NCBI GenBank assembly: GCA_017880705.1
Contig: JADGRS010000085.1
Location: forward strand, 1-9,947
From: Burkholderiales bacterium
GTDB taxonomy: Bacteria > Pseudomonadota > Gammaproteobacteria > Burkholderiales > Usitatibacteraceae
Direction of reading: 5' to 3'
Length of the DNA stretch: 9,947 nucleotides
The notes beneath the pieces are model-generated. The model was not told the DNA's origin and ran no database searches. It saw nothing but the letters and a program-made list of their open reading frames with translations. Below, in pieces: positions 1-9,947 of the stretch. The position numbers were made by a program, and so were the translations under genes. Every line of letters starts with the position of its first letter. Position 1 is the first letter of the stretch.

Positions 1-1029
1 TGGCAGCGACTGGGCGGGGGCGCGCTCCTCATGCTGCCGTTCGCGCTGGCGTTCGCGGCCGTGGTCGCGCTGCGGCGATTCGCATACCGCAACCGGTTGC
101 TGCCGTCGTGGCGGGCCCGCGTTCCCGTCGTCGTCGTCGGCAACATCACGGTGGGTGGAACCGGCAAGACGCCGGTCGTGATCGAGATCCTCGAGGTCCT
201 CATGCGCCGCGGCTGGACGCCCGGCGTGGTCGCGCGTGGCTACGGCCGCGTGCCGCGCCGGGAGCACGATCCCCTGGGCGTGGTCCGGGTGTACCCCGAT
301 GTCGCGACGCCCGAGCATTTCGGCGATGAGCCCGTGCTGATCGCGCGCCGCTCGCGCGTGCCGGTGTACGTGTCGCCCGACCGGCCCGCCGCGGCGCGCG
401 CGCTCCTCGATGCGCATCCCGAGGTCAACGTGCTGGTGAGCGACGACGGCCTGCAGCACTACGCGCTCGCGAGGGATGTAGAGCTGGCCGTGGTCGATGG
501 CGAGCGGCGCTTCGGCAACGGCCTCATGCTTCCCGCCGGGCCCTTGCGCGAGCCCGTGTCCCGGTTGCAAAGCGTCGATGCCGTGATCGTGAACGGCGGC
601 TGGGCCGACACGGTGCCGGCGCCGCGGCAGTTCGCGATGACCCTCGGGCGCGAACGCTTCGTCGCCCTCGCCGGAAACGAGAACCTGTCGGCGCCGGAGT
701 TCGCGCTCGCGGCACGGGGGCGCTCGGTCGTCGCCGTGGCGGGCATCGGCAATCCGGCGCGGTTCTTCGAGCATCTCGCCACGCTCGGCGTCGCCGCGAG
801 AGGCATCGCCTTCGACGACCATCACGCGTTCCAATCCCAGGAGCTCAAGCTCCCGGGCGCGGAGGTGATCGTCATGACGGAGAAGGATGCCGTAAAATGC
901 GCGGCATTCGCCGATTCGCGCATGTGGTACCTGCGGGTCGATGCGATCCTGCCGCCCGAGTTCGATGATTTCCTTCTCACCCGCATCGCCCAGACCCGCC
1001 GGAGCGCCGATGGACACCAAGCTGCTTGA
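1..1029 (+). CDS. lpxK: Tetraacyldisaccharide 4'-kinase LpxK (5' end outside window)
   Basis: LpxK transfers the gamma-phosphate of ATP to the 4' position of the tetraacyl disaccharide-1-phosphate at the inner face of the cytoplasmic membrane, giving lipid IVA. The frame is open from base 1. The residues before the first ATG (base 31), including an early Trp and a hydrophobic run, resemble the start of E. coli LpxK, so the true start probably lies a few codons upstream of the window and ATG 31 is internal. Counting from that Met, there is an N-terminal hydrophobic helix (about 1-15), a P-loop [12 protein letters not shown] at 37-48, GDEP at 98-101 with the family's catalytic-type Asp, DDGLQHY at 138-144, a DHH near 263-265, and MTEKDAVKC at 282-290. 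All are family hallmarks. The 3' end overlaps the next gene by 20 bases. Identity is near certain; only the start is open. Confidence 0.96.
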   Translation, partial: WQRLGGGALLMLPFALAFAAVVALRRFAYRNRLLPSWRARVPVVVVGNITVGGTGKTPVVIEILEVLMRRGWTPGVVARGYGRVPRREHDPLGVVRVYPDVATPEHFGDEPVLIARRSRVPVYVSPDRPAAARALLDAHPEVNVLVSDDGLQHYALARDVELAVVDGERRFGNGLMLPAGPLREPVSRLQSVDAVIVNGGWADTVPAPRQFAMTLGRERFVALAGNENLSAPEFALAARGRSVVAVAGIGNPARFFEHLATLGVAARGIAFDDHHAFQSQELKLPGAEVIVMTEKDAVKCAAFADSRMWYLRVDAILPPEFDDFLLTRIAQTRRSADGHQAA

Positions 1030-1189
1030 GATTCTCGTCTGTCCGCTGTGCAAGGGGCCCTTGCTGTGGCGCAAGGAGGCTTCCGAGCTCATCTGCAAGG
1101 GCGACCGCCTCGCGTTCCCCGTGAAGGACGACATTCCCGTGATGCTCGAGGAGGAAGCGCGCACGCTTCGTCCCGAAGAAGAGCCCTGA
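1010..1189 (+). CDS. ycaR: Trm112/YcaR-family small zinc-knuckle protein
   Basis: This 59-residue protein closely matches E. coli YcaR (60 residues) in length and pattern: an N-terminal LLEI segment, a CPLC knuckle (Cys11, Cys14), a third Cys in [12 protein letters not shown] (Cys29) and a conserved DDIPVM segment at 40-45. The wider Trm112 family includes small zinc-binding activators of methyltransferases; the exact role of the bacterial YcaR branch is not something I can state from sequence. The ATG at 1010 is chosen over the earlier in-frame ATG at 941. It has a GGAG at 1001-1004 with 5-base spacing, and the 23 extra residues of the longer form are lpxK-shadow sequence unlike the family. 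It lies between lpxK and kdsB, as in many proteobacteria, overlapping lpxK by 20 bases, so it is probably translated from the same message. Confidence 0.92.
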   Translation: MDTKLLEILVCPLCKGPLLWRKEASELICKGDRLAFPVKDDIPVMLEEEARTLRPEEEP

Positions 1190-2659
<1,470 letters not shown>

Positions 2660-2677
2660 GGCGAAGCGCGAATCGCC

Positions 2678-3937
2678 ATGCCACGCAACGCTTTCTATGC
2701 GCAGTCCGGCGGCGTGACCGCCGTCATCAACGCGAGCGCCGCGGGCGTGATCGAGACCGCGCGCAAGCATCGCAAGCAGATCGGCAAGGTCTACGCCGGA
2801 AGGAACGGCATCATCGGCGCGCTCACCGAGGACCTCATCGATACGAGCCGCGAGCCCGCGGCCAACGTCCGCGCCCTGGTGCACACGCCCGGCGGCGCGT
2901 TCGGCTCGGCGCGCTACAAGCTCAGGGGCGTCGAGAAGGGCGGCCACGAATACGAGCGCCTGATCGAGGTCTTCAGGGCGCACGACATCGGCTACTTCTT
3001 CTACAACGGCGGCAACGATTCGGCCGACACCTGCCTCAAGGTCTCGCAAATCTCCGGGAAGATGGGCTATCCGATCGTCGCCGTTCACGTGCCGAAGACG
3101 GTCGACAACGATCTTCCGATCACCGACACGTGCCCGGGCTTCGGATCGGTCGCGAAGTATGTCGCGACCAGCATGATGGAGGCCGTGCTCGATGTGGAGT
3201 CGATGGCGAAGACTTCCACCAAGGTCTTCATCCTCGAGGTGATGGGACGCCACGCGGGATGGATCACCGCGGCCACGGGCCTCGCGCAGCGCGCCGCCGG
3301 GCAGGGACCGCACATCCTCCTCTTTCCCGAGGTGCCGTGGAACGAGGAGGCCTTCCTCGCGCGCGTCGACGAGGCGGTGAAGGCGCACGGCTACTGCGCG
3401 GTCGGCGCTTCCGAAGGCATCCAGGACAGGGACGGCAAGTTCCTTTCGGAATCGGGACTGAAGGACGCGTTCGGCCACTCGCAGCTGGGCGGCGTGGCGC
3501 CCATGCTCGCGAACCTCGTGCAGTCGAAGCTCAAGTACAAGCAGCACTGGGCCGTGGCCGATTACCTGCAGCGCGCCGCCCGGCACATCGCCTCGAAGAC
3601 GGATCTCGAGCAGTCGTACGCGGTGGGCAGGGCCGCGGTCGAATTCGCCGCGAAGGGCATGTCGGGCGTGATGCCGACCATCGTGCGCACGTCGAGCAGG
3701 CCCTATCGCTGGAAGATCGGCGTCGCGAAGCTGACCGACGTCGCCAACGTCGAGAAGAAGATGCCGCGCGACTTCATCACCGCGGACGGCTTCCACATCA
3801 CCGCGAAGTGCCGCAACTATTTGCAGCCGCTCATCTCGGGCGAGGCGTTCCCGCCATTCGAGAACGGGCTGCCGAGGTACGTACGGCTGAAGAACCTGGC
3901 CGTGCGCAAGAAGACGCACAGTGATTTCAAGCTGTGA
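2678..3937 (+). CDS. pfp: Pyrophosphate-dependent 6-phosphofructokinase
   Basis: This 419-residue cytosolic enzyme belongs to the phosphofructokinase family and is predicted to use PPi rather than ATP in the reversible conversion of fructose-6-phosphate to fructose-1,6-bisphosphate. Two positions support this. In GGNDS (111-115), Asp114 replaces the glycine that E. coli PfkA has in GGDGS (Gly104). In PKTVDND (139-145), Lys140 replaces PfkA Gly124. An acidic residue and a lysine at these sites are the accepted marks of PPi-type enzymes. Also present are SGGVTAVIN (10-18), the catalytic Asp143, MGRHAGW (189-195) for sugar-phosphate binding, and a Glu246 in ASEGIQ. Asn113 stands where PfkA has the Mg2+-associated Asp103. 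The ATG lies 18 bases after the adk stop with no clear ribosome site, so coupling with adk is likely. hppA follows 39 bases later, and a pfp-hppA pair is known from methanotrophs such as Methylococcus. Confidence 0.92.
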   Translation: MPRNAFYAQSGGVTAVINASAAGVIETARKHRKQIGKVYAGRNGIIGALTEDLIDTSREPAANVRALVHTPGGAFGSARYKLRGVEKGGHEYERLIEVFRAHDIGYFFYNGGNDSADTCLKVSQISGKMGYPIVAVHVPKTVDNDLPITDTCPGFGSVAKYVATSMMEAVLDVESMAKTSTKVFILEVMGRHAGWITAATGLAQRAAGQGPHILLFPEVPWNEEAFLARVDEAVKAHGYCAVGASEGIQDRDGKFLSESGLKDAFGHSQLGGVAPMLANLVQSKLKYKQHWAVADYLQRAARHIASKTDLEQSYAVGRAAVEFAAKGMSGVMPTIVRTSSRPYRWKIGVAKLTDVANVEKKMPRDFITADGFHITAKCRNYLQPLISGEAFPPFENGLPRYVRLKNLAVRKKTHSDFKL

Positions 3938-3976
3938 CGACGCAGTGACGCACTCAAAAAAACCTGGGAGAAGCAG

Positions 3977-6055
<2,079 letters not shown>

Positions 6056-6091
6056 TGCTCGCTCGGGGCGCGCTCCAAGGACCCTCTGCAC

Positions 6092-6119
6092 GAGGGGAAT
6101 AGATCGCGGCCCCTCCTGT
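6092..6119 (+). terminator. Possible weak terminator hairpin after hppA
   Basis: In the 73-base gap after hppA, GAGGGG (6092-6097) can pair perfectly with CCCCTC (6110-6115) around a 12-base loop. The following bases (CTGTTCACTT) are only mildly T-rich, so a rho-independent terminator is possible but not convincing. It may equally be chance pairing. It does suggest the hppA transcript could end, or be attenuated, before the HD-GYP gene. Confidence 0.3.
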
Positions 6120-6128
6120 TCACTTAAC

Positions 6129-7235
6129 GTGCGCGACGGCATCGAAACCCTCAACGACAGCCTGAGCCGGCTGCACCGCGACGTATGCGAGTATTTTCCG
6201 TTCGTGGTGCGCATCGCCGTGGCGCTCTACGACGCGGAAACCGGCGAGATCAAGACCTTCCTGCATAGCCCGCTGGACGCATCTCCGCTGAAAGACTATC
6301 GCGTTCCCCTCGCCAAGGCGCGCTGGCTCGACGAAGTGCGCCGCTCGGGCCGCGCACGCGTGATCGGTAACCTGGAGGCCGCGAACCTCGGCGAGCAGGA
6401 GCACTCCGCGCGCATTCTCGCCGCGGGCTATCGCGCGAGCTACACCGTGCCGGTCTTCGACGACCGGGGGTTCCTCGGCTTCGTGTTCTTCGACGCCGAC
6501 GCGGTAGACGCCTTCACCCCGCGCGTGATCCGCCAGCTCGACCTCTTCGTTCGGATCATCTCGCTCATGATCGTGAACGCGCTGCGCTCGGTGGATGTCC
6601 TCTTCGGCGGCCTGCGGCTGCTGCGGGAGATCTCGGTGTTCCGCGACGTCGAAACGGGCAGCCACCTCAGCCGGATGTCGTATTACTCGGAGCGCATCGC
6701 GAGGCGGATCGCGCCCGAGATCGCGCGCGACGAGTCGTGGGTCGAGTACGTGCGCCTCTTCGCGCCGCTGCACGACATCGGCAAGATCGCGATCCCCGAT
6801 TCGATCCTGCTGAAGCCGGGACCGCTCACGCAATCGGAGTACGCCACGATGAAGGGTCACGCCGCGAAAGGCGAGGAGATCCTCGCCTCGCTGATTCACG
6901 ACCTGTCTCTCGAGAAGATGCAGCACATCGAGTCCCTGCGGCACATCGCCCGCCACCACCACGAGCGCTGGGACGGCGCCGGCTACCCCGATCGCCTGCG
7001 CGGCGCCGAGATCCCGGTCGAGGCCCGCATCATCAGGATCGCCGACGTGTTCGATGCGCTCACCAGCAAGCGCTGCTACAAGGCCGCGTGGCCCGTCTCG
7101 AACTCGATCGCCTACCTGCGGCAAGGCATGGGCACGGAATTCGATCCGCGCCTCGTGGAGCTCTTCCTCGAGGAACCCGCCGGTATCGCCGACATCATCG
7201 GCCGCTTCACCGAGGAGTCGTCCGAAGCGGCCTGA
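6129..7235 (+). CDS. GAF-like sensor + HD-GYP cyclic-di-GMP phosphodiesterase
   Basis: This is a 368-residue soluble protein with no signal peptide or membrane helix. Residues about 15-150 look like a GAF domain (VALYDAETGEI near 31-41, then a TVPVFDDRGFLGFVFFD strand pattern at 106-122), followed by a short linker helix. Residues about 165-345 form an HD-GYP domain with the metal and catalytic set intact: ETGSH (His179), HDIGKIAIPD (His215/Asp216), MKGH (His244), HHER (277-280), DGAGYP (282-287), and IADVFDALTS with Asp306. Enzymes of this class hydrolyse cyclic-di-GMP to pGpG or GMP; I predict it is active, with the GAF domain sensing an unknown small ligand. The GTG start at 6129 is the best available: the frame is open further upstream but offers no ATG, and no Shine-Dalgarno is visible. 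It shares no obvious pathway with hppA or dadA and may be its own unit. Confidence 0.88.
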   Translation: MRDGIETLNDSLSRLHRDVCEYFPFVVRIAVALYDAETGEIKTFLHSPLDASPLKDYRVPLAKARWLDEVRRSGRARVIGNLEAANLGEQEHSARILAAGYRASYTVPVFDDRGFLGFVFFDADAVDAFTPRVIRQLDLFVRIISLMIVNALRSVDVLFGGLRLLREISVFRDVETGSHLSRMSYYSERIARRIAPEIARDESWVEYVRLFAPLHDIGKIAIPDSILLKPGPLTQSEYATMKGHAAKGEEILASLIHDLSLEKMQHIESLRHIARHHHERWDGAGYPDRLRGAEIPVEARIIRIADVFDALTSKRCYKAAWPVSNSIAYLRQGMGTEFDPRLVELFLEEPAGIADIIGRFTEESSEAA

Positions 7236-7262
7236 CCGCGCGGCATGTCGAGGGCTCCTTTC

Positions 7263-7294
7263 GCGCCACCCGCGCGCGGGTGCGGCTTCTTTCT
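7263..7294 (+). terminator. GC-rich palindrome with T-rich tail, probable terminator
   Basis: A perfect 16-base palindrome, CACCCGCGCGCGGGTG, occupies 7267-7282 and can fold into a six- to seven-base-pair GC stem with a tiny loop. It is followed by CTTCTTTCT (7286-7294). Its place 30 bases after the HD-GYP stop fits a rho-independent terminator for that gene. Because it is fully symmetric and lies just before the putative dadA promoter, it could instead, or also, be a dyad operator. Confidence 0.5.
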
Positions 7295-7302
7295 GCGAGA
7301 AT
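7294..7302 (+). promoter_or_regulatory. Putative extended -10 promoter for dadA
   Basis: TGCGAGAAT reads as an extended -10 (TG-n) followed by GAGAAT, which keeps the important A at position 2 and T at position 6 of TATAAT (4 of 6 matches). No -35 is seen 17 bases upstream, where the terminator-like stem lies, which is tolerable for extended -10 promoters. A start 6-8 bases downstream would fall near 7309, only about 5 bases before the dadA ATG. This is inference from a short motif. Confidence 0.35.
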
Positions 7303-7314
7303 TCGCCCTTCCTC

Positions 7315-8565
7315 ATGAAGATCGTCATCCTCGGAGCCGGAGTCGCCGGCGTGGCGAGCGCCTGGTATTTCTGGCGCGACGGGCACGACGTGACCGTGCT
7401 CGAGCGCAACGCGGGCGTCGCCCTGGAAACGAGCTTCGCCAACGGCGGCCAGCTTTCGTACAGCTATGTCGCGCCGCTCGCGAGCCCGTCGGTCATCCCG
7501 AAGATTCCGCCGTGGCTCCTGCGACGCGATTCGCCGCTGCGCTTCCGCCCCGAGCTCGATCCCGGCCAATGGCGCTGGATCATCGAGTTTCTCGCGGCGT
7601 GCAACCCGCGTACCGCCGAGGACACTACGCGGAAGCTCCTGCGCCTCGCCTTCTACAGCCGCGACCTCATGCACGATCTCGTCGGGACCCACGAGCTCGA
7701 TTTCGATTACGTCAAGAACGGCAAGCTCGTCGTGCACACGGACCGGGATTCGTTCGAGTCCGCGAAGCGCCTGATGGATTTCATGGGCACGCTCGGCGCC
7801 GAGCAGCGCGCGCTCGATCCCGCGCAATGCGTCGAGATCGAGCCGGCGCTGGAAATGATGGCCCCGCGCATCGCGGGCGCGATCTACACGCCGAGCGAGG
7901 ATGCGGGCGATTGCTACAAGTTCTGCAACGAGCTGCAACGAATCATGACGAGCGGCGCGAACCCGGTGACGTATCGTTTCGGCGTGGAAGTCGAACGGCT
8001 GCTGCCGTGGCGAGGGCGATTGATGGGCGTGGAGACCAACCGGGGCGTGTTCGAGGCCGACGCCTACGTGCTCGCGCTCGGCACCAATGCGCCGTACCTC
8101 ACCAGGCCATTGGGAATTCGCATCCCGGTCTATCCCCTGAAGGGCTACAGCCTCACGCTTCCGGTGGTGGACGATCGCGGGGCTCCCAAGATCAGCATCA
8201 CCGACTACAAGAGAAAGGTCGTCTACGCGCGGCTCGGTGACGAGCTCCGCGTTGCGGGCATGGCGGACTTGTCGGGAAGGCGCGCGGTGATCGACGTTGA
8301 ACGGGTGGACCAGCTGGTGAGCGAGGTGAAGGCGGCGTTCCCGAAGGCTTCGGACTTCACGGCGCTGAGTCCCTGGTGCGGCATGCGTCCCGCGACGCCG
8401 AAGGGCACTCCGGTCATCGGCGCGACGCCGCACTCGAACCTGTGGCTCAACGTGGGCCATGGCGCGCTCGGCTTCACGCTGGCGCTCGCGACGGGGCGCA
8501 TCCTGGCCGACCTCGCGGCGGGGCGCGCGCCCGCGGTGCCTCTCGAAGGATTCACTCTTCACTGA
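7315..8565 (+). CDS. dadA: D-amino-acid dehydrogenase, DadA-type FAD oxidoreductase
   Basis: DadA-type flavoproteins oxidatively deaminate D-amino acids (typically D-alanine) to 2-oxo acids and pass electrons to the respiratory chain at the inner membrane. The 416-residue product is near the family length (E. coli DadA 432) and aligns by eye along its length. It has the FAD-binding MKIVILGAGVAGVASAW with GxGxxG at 7-12 and the acidic Glu ending the second strand near 30, then ALETSFANGGQLS, a DAGDC segment, PVYPLKGYSLTLPV, and the C-terminal GMRPATPKGTPVIG and LWLNVGHGALGFTLA motifs. The C-terminus is shorter than in E. coli. No dadX racemase or lrp-type regulator is adjacent, so substrate range is open. 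The ATG at 7315 begins the Rossmann strand directly but has no Shine-Dalgarno. A GST gene follows 16 bases after the stop. Confidence 0.88.
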   Translation: MKIVILGAGVAGVASAWYFWRDGHDVTVLERNAGVALETSFANGGQLSYSYVAPLASPSVIPKIPPWLLRRDSPLRFRPELDPGQWRWIIEFLAACNPRTAEDTTRKLLRLAFYSRDLMHDLVGTHELDFDYVKNGKLVVHTDRDSFESAKRLMDFMGTLGAEQRALDPAQCVEIEPALEMMAPRIAGAIYTPSEDAGDCYKFCNELQRIMTSGANPVTYRFGVEVERLLPWRGRLMGVETNRGVFEADAYVLALGTNAPYLTRPLGIRIPVYPLKGYSLTLPVVDDRGAPKISITDYKRKVVYARLGDELRVAGMADLSGRRAVIDVERVDQLVSEVKAAFPKASDFTALSPWCGMRPATPKGTPVIGATPHSNLWLNVGHGALGFTLALATGRILADLAAGRAPAVPLEGFTLH

Positions 8566-8581
8566 AAACGAAAGGAAGAAA

Positions 8582-9947
<1,366 letters not shown>

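Noticed and set aside
893..898. TAAAAT as a possible -10 for ycaR-kdsB
   Set aside because: It falls in the codons for the conserved lpxK motif DAVKC, so protein constraint explains it, and there is no -35-like sequence upstream.
3934..3962. Two copies of GTGACG 11 bases apart and an A7 run before hppA, considered as an operator or terminator
   Set aside because: The repeat is only six bases and partly coding (it includes the pfp stop). There is no stem before the A tract, and a tract of A on the + strand cannot act as a + strand terminator tail.
7207..8562. A 451-codon minus-strand frame opposite dadA, and similar antisense or out-of-frame frames opposite lpxK, kdsB, pfp, GST and tgt
   Set aside because: All are Arg/His/Ala/Pro-rich, have no recognisable domain and overlap well-supported genes. 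They are high-GC shadows.

Overview
The window is about 10 kb of GC-rich (roughly two-thirds G+C) bacterial chromosome. Genes are tightly packed and all lie on the + strand. The opening order lpxK - ycaR-like - kdsB - adk, the lipid A/Kdo genes and the alanine-free, long-LID adenylate kinase point to a Gram-negative proteobacterium. Betaproteobacteria (Burkholderiales/Nitrosomonadales-like) fit best; I infer this from gene order and protein resemblance, not from a database search. No insertion sequence, CRISPR array, tRNA, rRNA or phage gene is visible, and no gene-free stretch exceeds 80 bases.

Region 1 (1-1967) is an outer-membrane lipopolysaccharide block. It holds lpxK (5' end outside the window), a small Trm112/YcaR-like zinc-knuckle protein overlapping it by 20 bases, and kdsB starting with GTG 7 bases later. 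LpxK makes lipid IVA and KdsB activates Kdo, the next sugar added to it. Region 2 (1963-6055) begins with a perfect TATAAT over the kdsB stop codon. It then carries adk, a pyrophosphate-type phosphofructokinase (pfp) and a K+-independent membrane proton pyrophosphatase (hppA). These three genes are all in the same reading phase and separated by 18 and 39 bases. They form an energy and pyrophosphate module: KdsB and other ligase-type reactions release PPi, Pfp spends or remakes PPi in glycolysis, HppA couples PPi hydrolysis to proton pumping, and Adk balances AMP, ADP and ATP.

Region 3 (6129-7235) is a stand-alone GAF + HD-GYP cyclic-di-GMP phosphodiesterase gene, bounded by a weak hairpin upstream and a stronger terminator-like palindrome downstream. 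Region 4 (7294-9947) starts with a putative extended -10 promoter very close to a DadA-type D-amino-acid dehydrogenase. A glutathione S-transferase follows 16 bases later, and then tgt (queuosine tRNA modification), whose ATG overlaps the GST stop codon. tgt runs off the right edge.

Most of the content is conserved housekeeping. I see no convincing wholly new system. The points most worth a second look are the adk-pfp-hppA pyrophosphate cluster, the near-leaderless dadA arrangement, and tgt coupled to a GST where queA is commonly found. A 1412-codon antisense open frame across adk-pfp-hppA is explained by codon bias and is rejected.
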